Below are positions 28,311 through 37,253 of a DNA stretch of 64,000 bases, one piece after another. Source of the DNA: Bradymonadales bacterium (lineage in GTDB: Bacteria > Myxococcota_A > Bradymonadia > JAFGEP01); assembly GCA_016931535.1 (NCBI GenBank), contig JAFGEP010000097.1:1-64000 (forward strand), given 5' to 3'. The notes beneath the pieces are model-generated. The model was not told the DNA's origin. It ran no database searches and was given only the letters and a program-made list of their open reading frames with translations. Positions within the stretch are counted from its first letter, which is position 1, and every line of letters starts with the position of its first letter. Position numbers and translations under genes: made by a program.

Positions 28311-28342
28311 ATTCCATTGCCCCGGGGGATTGTCAATGGAAT
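28311..28342 (-). terminator. Inverted repeat between the 28374 lipoprotein gene and tdh
   Basis: ATTCCATTG and CAATGGAAT form a perfect 9-bp stem around a 14-nt loop. It lies 3' of the minus-strand lipoprotein gene and about 100 bp 5' of tdh. There is no T-tract, so it could be a weak terminator, an mRNA-stabilising hairpin or an operator for tdh. Confidence 0.35.
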
Positions 28343-28373
28343 CACGGCTCGGACATTCAACCAACGAGCCAGA

Positions 28374-29960
28374 TCAGAAGCCGAAGGTGGGGATGTGGAA
28401 CACGGCGCTGGCCTGGTCGGGCGTATCCTGGGAGTCGTCGACCTGAGCCATGAAGAAGAAACCGTTCAGGGTGATGTCGGTCAGCGGGATGGTCAGGCTG
28501 ACCACCTGGTCGGTGGAGGTGACCGTTCCGCTCAAGGTGCCGTCCTCCTGCAGGGTCAGCCCCTCGGGGATGCCAGCCTGGGGTATCAGATAGCGGAGCA
28601 TGTCGGTCATCTCGCTCTCGGTCCAATGGTAGGGACGAAGACCGCCCCGGGCCTGCAACTGGGTCTCATAGGGGATGGGGATGTCGGAGATGATCGTCAT
28701 CATCGGCAGCACGATGATCTTGGTGAGGTACAGGTTGTACTCCTGGTCCCCGATGATCTCGATCGGCGCGATATCCACCGTCAGGGTGAGCTCCTTGTCG
28801 GCCCAGCCGGGCGGCATGGCGCTATCGAACACCCGGTAGGTGGCGACGAACTCGCCGATCTCGGTGGGGATGCCCGTCAAGCCGCCGGCGGAGGTCAGCA
28901 GGATGCCGTCGGGCAGCACCCCGGAGGCCACCATCCAGGCGTAGGGGGTGCTCCCTCCCAGCGCCTCCAGCCGCGCCGAGTACTCCATCCCCTCCTGGGC
29001 ATGGGGCAGCTGATCGGTGGTGACGAGCAGCCCCGGCGTATGGACCTCGATCGACAGGGTCTTCCCGGCGATCGCCGACTGGGCATCGGTAACCCGGACC
29101 GAGAACTCGAACTCTCCTCCGGCCGTGGGAGTTCCGGAGATCTGTCCGGAATTGGCCAGAGACAGGCCGTCAGGGAGGTCGCCGCCGGTCATGTCCCACA
29201 CGTAAGGCACCTCACCCCCCGTCGCCTCGAGCGAAACCGTGTAGAGCTGATCGACCATCCCATCGGGCAGCGCACCGGTCAGGATGGAGAGGTTCAGCGA
29301 CTGGCAGATGCCCCCCTCGCAGATCTGATCGGCGTCGCACTCGATGTCGCGGATGCACTCGACGCACTCGCCCTGGTAACAGGTCCAGCCCTCGGGGCAC
29401 AGCTCCTCGTCCCAGGTCGAGCCGTCCTGTTGGCAGATGAAGACGCGGTCGGTGCCGCACATCCGATCGCCCGGGGTACAGCTATCGGGGACACAGACTC
29501 CGCTGGTACAGGTTTCTCCCTCTCCGCAGGGCTGAGGTTCGGACCAGCCGCTGCCGTCGGCGCTGCAGGTGATGATGGCATTGTCCTCGCAGGTTCGCTC
29601 CCCTGGCTCACATTCGACCACCACGCATTCACCCTGTACGCACACCTCGTCGGGCCGGCACCGCTCCACCATCCAGGCGTTGCCTCCAGGCAAACAGGTA
29701 GCCAGCTTGCCCTCCCAGCACATGGTGGTCCCCTCCTCGCAAGGCACCGGCAGAAGGTCCGCCGGCTCCTGGTCTCCCATGTCGCCGGCCCCATCGGGCG
29801 AGGTCATGTCCTGGTCGCCAGAGCCGACCGTGTCCTCTCCACAGGAACCGACCGCAACGGAGAGAGACATCAGCAGCAAGGCCGCCAGAAATGTGGCGAT
29901 CCGCGAAGTGCTTCCAGGGGCGGGGGTACCCGCGCAGGTAACAAGGTAGGGTGCAGCCAT
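28374..29960 (-). CDS. Cys-rich surface lipoprotein with putative Ig (He_PIG-like) repeats
   Basis: The 528-aa lipoprotein has its lipobox at VAVGSC (Cys40) and an acidic linker to about residue 70. Cys-rich repeats follow (about 72-220), each with CEEG-T-CWEG or CTPG-R-MCG type spacing, resembling the repeats in Myxococcota lipoproteins. After that come two clear putative-Ig repeats with the LTGALPDGM...VSLEATGGEVPYVWDMTGGDLPDGL pattern, and a third diverged one near the C-terminus (LQARGGLRPYHW). It probably sits on the outer membrane surface and binds a ligand; its role is unknown. ATG 29960 has GGAGAA upstream. Confidence 0.82.
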   Translation of the reverse strand: MAAPYLVTCAGTPAPGSTSRIATFLAALLLMSLSVAVGSCGEDTVGSGDQDMTSPDGAGDMGDQEPADLLPVPCEEGTTMCWEGKLATCLPGGNAWMVERCRPDEVCVQGECVVVECEPGERTCEDNAIITCSADGSGWSEPQPCGEGETCTSGVCVPDSCTPGDRMCGTDRVFICQQDGSTWDEELCPEGWTCYQGECVECIRDIECDADQICEGGICQSLNLSILTGALPDGMVDQLYTVSLEATGGEVPYVWDMTGGDLPDGLSLANSGQISGTPTAGGEFEFSVRVTDAQSAIAGKTLSIEVHTPGLLVTTDQLPHAQEGMEYSARLEALGGSTPYAWMVASGVLPDGILLTSAGGLTGIPTEIGEFVATYRVFDSAMPPGWADKELTLTVDIAPIEIIGDQEYNLYLTKIIVLPMMTIISDIPIPYETQLQARGGLRPYHWTESEMTDMLRYLIPQAGIPEGLTLQEDGTLSGTVTSTDQVVSLTIPLTDITLNGFFFMAQVDDSQDTPDQASAVFHIPTFGF

Positions 29961-30100
29961 CGTTCTTCTCCAGGGAGAGGTCCGTCCAGACGCCGTGCAT
30001 TGATTGGTAGTCGGAGCGGTCTGGCGATGTCAAGGGTCACCCGGTATGATACGGCACCAGTGCAAACCCGTGCGCAACTACCAGCAGGGGAGTCCAGCCG

Positions 30101-30709
30101 ATGACCAGATTGAAGGAACAGATCGCCACCCGGACGGTCAACGTCGAGGATGTGGACGACATCATCGGGGTCGCGGCGGAGTTGATGCAGGCTGACGAAC
30201 AGACCCTGACCCTCCAGGAGCTGGAGGAGGTGGGGCACGAGCTGGACATTCCCGCCGAGTACATCGACCGGGCCATCCAGACCCTCAAGCAGCGAAGGGA
30301 GAACGAGGCCAGAGCCCGGACGCTGGCGGTGGCCAGACGGCGCAAGGTCCGGCTGGCTGCGGTGGTGGTGTCCATCGTCCTGGTTTTTTTGCTCGCCATC
30401 CTGGCCTTCATCGGTCAGGCCAATCTCCGCTCGTCCCTGGCCGAGGTCGAGCTGAAGCAGGCCCAGGTCCGTTCCGTGATGCAGCGCCAGCTGGAGGTAC
30501 AGGCCCGCTACCAGGACCTTCCTGCCACCCCCGACAGAGACGCCGAGCTGTCCGGCGCGCAGAACCGGGTCTACGTGGAACGGCAGCGCTACGATCAAGC
30601 GGCCACATCCTACAACGAATCGGCCGGTGGATTGTTGGGAGGCCTGTGGACCACCCTCTTCCGGCTGCCGGACCGGGTACCCCTCTCCGGGGAGATAGAC
30701 GAGTGGTGA
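30101..30709 (+). CDS. LemA-like membrane protein
   Basis: The 202-aa product has a helical cytosolic N-terminus (1-85) and one membrane segment (about 88-108: VRLAAVVVSIVLVFLLAILAF). A coiled-coil C-terminus carries the LemA-like end NRVYVERQRYDQAATSYNES followed by a short hydrophobic tail. LemA proteins usually have the membrane segment first; here an extra N-terminal domain precedes it. The next gene encodes a TPM-domain protein, the classic LemA neighbour. ATG 30101 has GGGGAG upstream, and a TATGAT -10-like box lies at 30045-30050. Function of the pair: unclear, envelope-related. Confidence 0.65.
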   Translation: MTRLKEQIATRTVNVEDVDDIIGVAAELMQADEQTLTLQELEEVGHELDIPAEYIDRAIQTLKQRRENEARARTLAVARRRKVRLAAVVVSIVLVFLLAILAFIGQANLRSSLAEVELKQAQVRSVMQRQLEVQARYQDLPATPDRDAELSGAQNRVYVERQRYDQAATSYNESAGGLLGGLWTTLFRLPDRVPLSGEIDEW

Positions 30710-30836
30710 CGATCTGTTGCGCCTTCGATCCGATGGCAATCGGCTCCTGGGCGGTGGCCGGAGCGCATCCCATCCCAACCTGCGATCGGCGAGCGAATGA
30801 GGCCGCGGGCTGCTCCCGACAAGAGGGGAGGATGCC

Positions 30837-31478
30837 ATGAGAACAGCCGTTTCCCTGGGCTTGGTCGTTGTCGCTCTGCTGGCGGCCATCGCAGTGGTTG
30901 GCCTGCCGACCATCGACCGCCCGGTCGTGGATGAGGCCGGGGTCCTCACCGACGAGGAGGAGGAGAGGATCACAGCCGCCATCATCGACCACAGGCGATC
31001 GACCGGCGTGCAGATCGCCGTGGTGCTGGTGCCAAGCACGCTGCCCCAGCCCATCGAGGATCTGGCCCTCGAGCTGGCAGAATCCTGGGACGGGGGCAGT
31101 CGCGGCCAGGATGACGGCATCCTGTTCCTGCTGGCCGTGCAGGACCAGCAGGTGCGCCTGGAGCTGGGGTACGGCATCGAACCCTACATCCCGGACGCCG
31201 AAGCGCGCCGTATCCTGGAGAGCGGGCGGGACGCCTTTCGAGCAGGCGAACATGGCCCCGGGGTGCTCCGGGTCGTCGAAGGGATCATCGCCCGGACGGC
31301 AGAGATCCGGCCGGCGGAACGGTCCGACTCCACTTCCGGATCGGGCTTTCGGACAAAATACCTGGTCATCGCGGTGCTCGGCGTGGGGATCGGACTTCTG
31401 CTGTGGCATCTGGCAAGGAGAAAGGCTGGGCAGCGGAACCACCCCGACCGGACACCCCCCAGGGGCGATTCACCATAG
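30837..31478 (+). CDS. TPM-domain (YgcG/Psb32-type) membrane protein
   Basis: The 213-aa product has an N-terminal signal/anchor segment (6-23). A TPM domain follows with the typical start VVDEAGVLTDEEEERI, then TGVQIAVVLVPS, DDGILFLLAVQDQQVRLELG and YGIEPYIPDAEARRIL. A second membrane helix (about 175-193: YLVIAVLGVGIGLLLWHL) and a basic tail end it, so the TPM domain is periplasmic. TPM proteins are often found with LemA, as here. ATG 30837 is preceded by GAGGGGAGG. Confidence 0.87.
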   Translation: MRTAVSLGLVVVALLAAIAVVGLPTIDRPVVDEAGVLTDEEEERITAAIIDHRRSTGVQIAVVLVPSTLPQPIEDLALELAESWDGGSRGQDDGILFLLAVQDQQVRLELGYGIEPYIPDAEARRILESGRDAFRAGEHGPGVLRVVEGIIARTAEIRPAERSDSTSGSGFRTKYLVIAVLGVGIGLLLWHLARRKAGQRNHPDRTPPRGDSP

Positions 31479-31732
31479 CGAAGGGGAAATGATGGGTTGC
31501 GGTGTCGTGAAGACACCAGGCATAAAAGGGGATCGAGACAGCGAAGGCGCCGCCACACAGGCCCCACTGGTCCAAAATCCCATGACTCGTTACACTAACA
31601 TCAATTGGTTGTGGTCGGTTCCCGGCGGACGGGTGGATGGGTTTTGAATCACCCGGGGCGAACGGGCAAACAGAATGGTCCGTGTATCATTGTACCGATA
31701 GCCTAATGACCCAAGAGCGACGGAGAGGTCTC

Positions 31733-34700
31733 ATGCACATCCGAAGGACAGCAGCAGCATTTTTCGTGTGGGCTCTGGCGATCGGCGCAAGTTGTGCCCA
31801 GAACCAACCCCCCGGGATGCCAGGACCAGGTGACTCCGATGGATGGCTCGACCTGGGGGGAGATGCCCAGGCAGACCTCGGGCCGGACAGCTCGACAGAG
31901 AGCGATCGGGGAGACCTGGTCGACCACGATCTGGGGGAGATGCTGGATATCGGTGAGATCTGCATCTCCGACGAGGAGTGCGCCTCCGGCCTGTGCCTGT
32001 TCATCGAGGCGGGCATCGAAGAGGGGCTGTGCACCTGGTTCTGCTCCACCGCCTTCGATTGCCCGGAGGACTACGACTGCATCTACGTGCTCAACAGCGG
32101 GGTGGACATCGCCAAGCTGTGCGTTCCCACCACGCTCTGCATCGACCGCGACGAGGATGGATACGGCACCGGACCGGGATGCCTGGGCAGGGACTGTGAC
32201 GACGAGAACGACCGGGTCAACGCGGGCCACGCAGAGATCTGTGATGGGCTGGACAACAACTGCAACGAGCTGGTCGACGACAACCCGACCGACGTGAACC
32301 AGCCGTGCGACACCGGCCTGGAGGGGGTTTGCGGCCAGGGGCGAACCGAGTGTGACCCCAACCGCGGGCTCCTCTACTGCGTCGCCGTCAACGCCGCCTC
32401 CAGCGAGGTCTGCAACGGCGAGGACGACGACTGCGACAGCTTCACCGACGAGGACGAGGACGGCAATACCCTGAGCCAGACCTGCTACTCCGGGCCACCC
32501 GGCACCATGGGGGAGGGAGAATGCCTGCCGGGCATCCGCGTCTGCATCGAAGGCTATTACACCGATTGCCTCGACCAGGTGCTTCCCTACCCGGAGGCCT
32601 GCGACGACAAGGACAACAACTGCGACGGCGATACCGACGAAGGCGACCCGGAGAGCGGGATCCGCTGCGACACCGGCCTGTTGGGGGTGTGCGCCGCTGG
32701 CGTCACCAGCTGTGAAGAGGGAGGGCTGGTCTGCAACCAGATCGTGGTGGCTGACGACGAGCGGTGCGATGGACTCGACAACAACTGCAACGGGTACACC
32801 GACGAAGGCAACCCCGGGTCGGGAGCGGTCTGCGCCACCGGCCAACCGGGCATCTGCACGGAGGGGCGGACCACCTGCACGGCGGGGCGGCTGGAGTGCA
32901 TCCGCGTCCACGATCCGCTTCCCAATGAGCTGTGCAACTACCTGGACGACAACTGCAACGGCGAGGTGGACGAGACCTTCAAGATCGACGGGCGCTACGC
33001 CCTGGACACCGCCTGCGGTAGCTGCCTCACCGACTGCACCGCCATCTACAACAAGCCGGCCGCTTATGGCGTGTGCACCGAAACCACCACCCCCACCTGC
33101 GAGATGCGCTGCAACGGCGGGTACTTCAACCTGAACGGCATCCCGGACGACGGCTGCGAGTTCCACCTGGATCCGACCGCCATCTACGTCTCCAGGCAGG
33201 GCGCCGACAGCGATACCTGCGGCCTGGGACCGGTCGACACCGTCCCGTACGAAAACAGGCCCTGCCAGACCATCCAGCGCGGCTACCTGCGGGCCGACGA
33301 CACCGACCGCACCCGGCTGATCGTGGCCGACGGCGAGTACGAGGAGACGGTCGAGCTGGCGGCCGGCATCCAGCTGTTGGGCGGGTATCGGCCCGATACC
33401 TGGGAGCGCCACCTCTCCACCACCGCCACCGTCATCCGCGGTCCCCAGGGCACCGGCCATCGCAAGGCGGTCATCGCCGACGGGATCCACGCCCCCACCG
33501 TGTTCGAGGGGTTCACCGTCCAGGCGGCCAACGCCACCTCCTATGGGGCCAACTCCTACGGCGTCTACGTGCGCAACTCGGACGGCAACCTCTCCATCCG
33601 CAACAACAATATCCTGGCCGGCATGGGAGGACCGGGTCAACCCGGTGCGGACGGAATCTCGGGACAGATCGGCGCCAACGGCGGGAACGGGGCCGATGCT
33701 ACCTATATTGGCGAGGATGATTGCGATGATGGGGATTTCTTTACCCCTCGTCGCGGAGCTGCAGGAATACGGGAGTGTCGCAATCCCGAAACATGGCCTC
33801 CCGGTGTACCCATCACCACCACCTTCACCAACGGGGGGTACGGAGGTACCCCTGCGTGCACGACCCAAAATCAACAATCAGGCATTGGCGGTAATGGCAA
33901 CTATCCCAATGATCCATGGGGCATCGGTGGACAGGGCGGATGGGGACATATCACCTATGACTCATGCTATCCTACCGCCGACAAGCTCGAGGTTGGATTG
34001 CCGGGTTATCCAGGCAAGGCTGCCACTGATGGAGTGGGTGGTGCCGGATGCCAGGCCAGTCAGGTCCTCGGTGCAATAGTGAGTGAGGAATGGCAGGGTC
34101 ACCATGGCGCTTTAGGAAGTCACGGTTCCCATGGCCGAGGCGGCGGCGGAGGGGGGAGCGGCGGCGGTCAATGGGTGTATTATCAATCCACTTACGACAT
34201 ACCCGGAGGAGGAGGAGGAGGAGGTAGCGGTGGCTGTGCCGGGGAAATGGGTGGATATGGCGAGCCGGGCGGTGCCAGCTTCGGTATCTTCCTCTACTTC
34301 CCCACCGATCCGACCCTGCCCGGTCACATCCCTCAGGTCACCGGCAACAAGATCATCCGCAACTACGGCGGCAACGGGGGCGATGGGGGCAACGGCGGCG
34401 CCGGCGGAGATGGCGGCGCGGCCGGGATGGGCGGCGATGTTTATGATGATGACATCACAGGCCCACTGTTTTGCGTCTTCGGGGGAGCCATGGGAGGAGC
34501 CGGCTCCCGCGGGGGCCACGGCGGAGGCGGGGGCGGCGGCTGCGGCGGCCTCTCCTACGATATCTTTCTCTTCAACCGCAACAGCGTGGACCACTCGGAC
34601 CAGATCACCTCCAACACGTTTTCCATCGCGGCCGGCACCAACACCGGCGGCGCGGCAGGGAACGGAGGCAACTCCTCCAACACCTCGGTCGGGTTGGGCG

Positions 34701-34747
34701 GCAGCGGCCAGCCTGGCAGCTACGGCAACATCGGCATCGTCGAGTAG
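31733..34747 (+). CDS. Giant surface lipoprotein: MopE-type repeats, right-handed beta-helix, Gly-rich C-terminus
   Basis: The 1004-aa lipoprotein has its lipobox at AIGASC (Cys21) and an acidic linker. A MopE-type calcium/metal-binding region comes next: RDEDGYG...DCDDEND and five copies of the CDGxDNNCNGxxDE motif (about 140-420). The beta-helix-like part starts at IYVSRQGADSDTCG (about 480), with LLGGYRPDTWERH and VFEGFTVQAAN. Gly/Asn/Ala-rich repeats then run to the end. Codon use changes sharply at about 33,700-34,240, with many A/T third positions. ATG 31733 has GGAGAGG upstream. The 3' end overlaps the convergent radical SAM gene by 28 bp. It is probably a surface adhesin or structural protein. 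Confidence 0.85.
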   Translation: MHIRRTAAAFFVWALAIGASCAQNQPPGMPGPGDSDGWLDLGGDAQADLGPDSSTESDRGDLVDHDLGEMLDIGEICISDEECASGLCLFIEAGIEEGLCTWFCSTAFDCPEDYDCIYVLNSGVDIAKLCVPTTLCIDRDEDGYGTGPGCLGRDCDDENDRVNAGHAEICDGLDNNCNELVDDNPTDVNQPCDTGLEGVCGQGRTECDPNRGLLYCVAVNAASSEVCNGEDDDCDSFTDEDEDGNTLSQTCYSGPPGTMGEGECLPGIRVCIEGYYTDCLDQVLPYPEACDDKDNNCDGDTDEGDPESGIRCDTGLLGVCAAGVTSCEEGGLVCNQIVVADDERCDGLDNNCNGYTDEGNPGSGAVCATGQPGICTEGRTTCTAGRLECIRVHDPLPNELCNYLDDNCNGEVDETFKIDGRYALDTACGSCLTDCTAIYNKPAAYGVCTETTTPTCEMRCNGGYFNLNGIPDDGCEFHLDPTAIYVSRQGADSDTCGLGPVDTVPYENRPCQTIQRGYLRADDTDRTRLIVADGEYEETVELAAGIQLLGGYRPDTWERHLSTTATVIRGPQGTGHRKAVIADGIHAPTVFEGFTVQAANATSYGANSYGVYVRNSDGNLSIRNNNILAGMGGPGQPGADGISGQIGANGGNGADATYIGEDDCDDGDFFTPRRGAAGIRECRNPETWPPGVPITTTFTNGGYGGTPACTTQNQQSGIGGNGNYPNDPWGIGGQGGWGHITYDSCYPTADKLEVGLPGYPGKAATDGVGGAGCQASQVLGAIVSEEWQGHHGALGSHGSHGRGGGGGGSGGGQWVYYQSTYDIPGGGGGGGSGGCAGEMGGYGEPGGASFGIFLYFPTDPTLPGHIPQVTGNKIIRNYGGNGGDGGNGGAGGDGGAAGMGGDVYDDDITGPLFCVFGGAMGGAGSRGGHGGGGGGGCGGLSYDIFLFNRNSVDHSDQITSNTFSIAAGTNTGGAAGNGGNSSNTSVGLGGSGQPGSYGNIGIVE

Positions 34748-36303
34748 AAGCGCGGGAAGGGCGGCCGCCCTTGATCGCCGTGCTCCAGCTCGGCCAGGCC
34801 AACCTCCCGCCAGTAGAGGATACAGGCTCCCTGACAGAATGAAAGGTGAGGGCAGCTCTTGCAGGTAAAGGGAACCATCTCTTTCTTGCGAAAGAACAGG
34901 GCCGCCTGGCTGTCCCAGATCTCCCGGAAGGGCCTGGCCAAAAGATTGCCCAGGCTCTCGTCGTGGCGAAAGCTGGAGCAGGGCAGCACCTCTCCGGCGG
35001 GGTTGACATGCAGCAGGCCGTCGGCGGCCGCACAGCCCTGGCTGGATAGCCCCTCGGCCACGGTGTTGAACAGGCAGACCGGCACCGGCGAGTACCAGAT
35101 GAAGCGCACACCGGCTGCACAAGCCCGGTCTCTCACCCGCAGCAGGTGCCGGCCGATCTCGCGGTAGCTCACCTGCAGACCGGCTCTCTTACTGGCCGCC
35201 ATCCCGCTGGGGATGACCAGGTTCATGGTCAGTCGATCCAGCCCGCGGCCGGCGATCAGATCGACGATCTGCTCCAGCCCCCCCAGGTTGTGTCGGGTAA
35301 TGGTGGTATTGGTGTGGACGCGAATGGAGCGACTTCGCAGCCGTTCGATCCCTTTCCAGAGGCGGTCGAAGGCGCCGGTTGTCCCTACCTGGAGGTCGTG
35401 CACGGCAGCGGTCGCGCCCTCCAGGCTGACCTGGGCCGAGTCCAGGCCGGCCGACGCCAGCTCGTCCACCAGCCGGTCGCCCAGCGCCTGACCGTTGGTG
35501 ATCAGGTTGACCTTCAGGCCCAGCGACCGGGCATGAGCAACCAGCTCGGGCAGGTCCGGCCGCAAGGTGGGCTCCCCGCCGGTGAAGGAGACGCTGGGGC
35601 AGCGCGCATCGTTCCGGATCACCTCCAGGACACGACACATCTCGGGATACGACAGGGTCCGTCGCTCGTCCCAGCCGTCGGGCAGGCCGGATTTCCGGCA
35701 GCCGGCGTAGCAAAACTTGCAGCTCGCATTGCAGCGATAGGTGAGCGCCACCTCCGACAGCACCGGATAGGTGCAGAAGTCGGCCGAGAACGGCTCCTGC
35801 ACCACCGCCTTGCGGCCCCAGCCCTCCCCCAGCGTCCCCCGCAGCAGGTCCAACAGGTCGCTGAAGAAGAAGTGGATCTCCCTGCGCCGGTGGGGGGAAT
35901 CCCCTTCCCTTGCCAAAATCTGCCTGATGCTCTGGCCCTCGTGCACCATGGCGTGAAGGATGCGGATGGCGGTCCGGTTCATCTTGTGGGGGCGGTTCGG
36001 CACCAGGATCAGCAGCTCATCCTCGGGGCGGACCATGACATGAGGACGGATGTCGGCCACGAACTCGTCCACCCAGCCGAGGTCGATGGGGTGAGGCTGG
36101 TCTGGCCAGAGCTCGACCGGCGTGGGGTTGCTGGGGCTCGCTGCCGCGGGGGTCCGCTGCTGTCGGGAGCTCTCCGGGTTTCCGCTTTCCGGAGCTTCGC
36201 TTGTCGGAGCGCCGCTCTGCAGGTCTGCGATCTCAGGGGTGAAGGAGGGCTTTTGGCTACCGCCCAGGCCCCACCTGGCCATGAAGCGAGCGAGGAGGCT
36301 CAT
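34720..36303 (-). CDS. PqqD-like / radical SAM / SPASM enzyme, likely modifier of the HSAC-tailed protein
   Basis: The 527-aa enzyme has an N-terminal variable linker (to about 65). A PqqD/RRE-like segment follows (about 85-140: LLILVPNRPHKMNRTAIRIL), the type that binds a peptide substrate in RiPP pathways. The radical SAM domain has CNASCKFC and the GGE motif FTGGEPTLRP. The SPASM region has CAAADG, EVLPC and CKSCPHLSFCQGAC, the Cys set for auxiliary clusters. SPASM enzymes of this type form thioether, C-C or other crosslinks in peptides. Its ATG overlaps the stop of the 36300 gene (ATGA). The operon's first gene ends in ten HSAC repeats, an obvious candidate substrate. Confidence 0.88.
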   Translation of the reverse strand: MSLLARFMARWGLGGSQKPSFTPEIADLQSGAPTSEAPESGNPESSRQQRTPAAASPSNPTPVELWPDQPHPIDLGWVDEFVADIRPHVMVRPEDELLILVPNRPHKMNRTAIRILHAMVHEGQSIRQILAREGDSPHRRREIHFFFSDLLDLLRGTLGEGWGRKAVVQEPFSADFCTYPVLSEVALTYRCNASCKFCYAGCRKSGLPDGWDERRTLSYPEMCRVLEVIRNDARCPSVSFTGGEPTLRPDLPELVAHARSLGLKVNLITNGQALGDRLVDELASAGLDSAQVSLEGATAAVHDLQVGTTGAFDRLWKGIERLRSRSIRVHTNTTITRHNLGGLEQIVDLIAGRGLDRLTMNLVIPSGMAASKRAGLQVSYREIGRHLLRVRDRACAAGVRFIWYSPVPVCLFNTVAEGLSSQGCAAADGLLHVNPAGEVLPCSSFRHDESLGNLLARPFREIWDSQAALFFRKKEMVPFTCKSCPHLSFCQGACILYWREVGLAELEHGDQGRPPFPRFYSTMPMLP

Positions 36304-37253
36304 TTCCCGTCTTGCAGGCACTGCTCGGCCAGGTTCACGGACTCGGCCACGATCTTCTCGACGGCGCCGTCGTCCGTATGCCAGCCCCCTTTTCGATCGG
36401 CGTGCTGGCGCACGACCAGAAACTCGACGCCGGCGTCCTTGCCCGGCTCGTATACCAGCTTGGGTTTCCTCCGGACCACCGTCGGAAGCCGCCCTTTCTC
36501 CTTGACCAGGACCACACAGTAGAGGTACGGGAAATCCACCCCCCTGACGTTGTTCAAGGCAACCTGGACCTGGATCCCCAAGAACAGCCCTTCCCCGCTC
36601 TCCTTGGGCCGCAGCATCATGCGGGCATCGACCGGGTACTTCCCTTTCTTCCCTTCCCTCAGCGCCAACAGGGGGATGCACTCGTAGCGGTCGCCGGCCA
36701 GCTCTTCGGCCACCTTGCGGGCCGTCGCCAGGGCCAGCCCCTTCTTCCTCAGCTCGCTGGGATGCCAGATGGAGCGCATGCCGTTGAGCCAGAGAGGAAC
36801 AAACAAGAACACCGCCAGGATGACGAAGCGCAAGGCGAAGGCCGAGCCCCACACCATTCGCGTCAGCTGGGAGGCGATGACCACCAGGATGGCGCCCACG
36901 ACAAAGGTAAAGCAGCCGAAGCGGCTGCTGATGTCGTAGGGGCTCAGGTCCCAGGAGGCTCCCGCTTGCTCCAGTTGGTTTACCCGGCCGTACCAGTCGT
37001 CCTCGACGGGAGCCCAGACCTGCTCATGGGCAGGGGTGGCTCCACCGGGTGCGAGCCGCTGCTTCGTAACCCACAGCGGGATGTGTCCCGCCACGACCAC
37101 CAGGAGCCCCAGGTAGGACAGCGGGGTATAGAGCCAGATCGTACCGCCGAGGAGGAAAAGGACCGCCGCCACGAGGTAGCGCCACCCGAACCCCAGGGAA
37201 CCGACGCTGAAATGAAGCGATGCTCGCTCTGCTGCTGTCGGGATGAGTGCCAT
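36300..37253 (-). CDS. Membrane protein of the radical SAM/HSAC operon
   Basis: The 317-aa product has about four membrane helices: 23-42, 44-62, 112-130 (FTFVVGAILVVIASQ) and 138-158 (FVILAVFLFVPLWL). A soluble, Lys/Arg-rich C-terminal domain (about 160-317) is probably cytosolic. That domain has alternating strands (YPVDARMMLRPKES, LFLGIQVQVALNNVRG, YLYCVVLVKEKG) and no family I recognise. The start codon overlaps the stop of the HSAC-tailed gene (TGATG) and its own stop overlaps the radical SAM start, so all three are made together. It may anchor or receive the modified protein. Confidence 0.78.
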   Translation of the reverse strand: MALIPTAAERASLHFSVGSLGFGWRYLVAAVLFLLGGTIWLYTPLSYLGLLVVVAGHIPLWVTKQRLAPGGATPAHEQVWAPVEDDWYGRVNQLEQAGASWDLSPYDISSRFGCFTFVVGAILVVIASQLTRMVWGSAFALRFVILAVFLFVPLWLNGMRSIWHPSELRKKGLALATARKVAEELAGDRYECIPLLALREGKKGKYPVDARMMLRPKESGEGLFLGIQVQVALNNVRGVDFPYLYCVVLVKEKGRLPTVVRRKPKLVYEPGKDAGVEFLVVRQHADRKGGWHTDDGAVEKIVAESVNLAEQCLQDGK

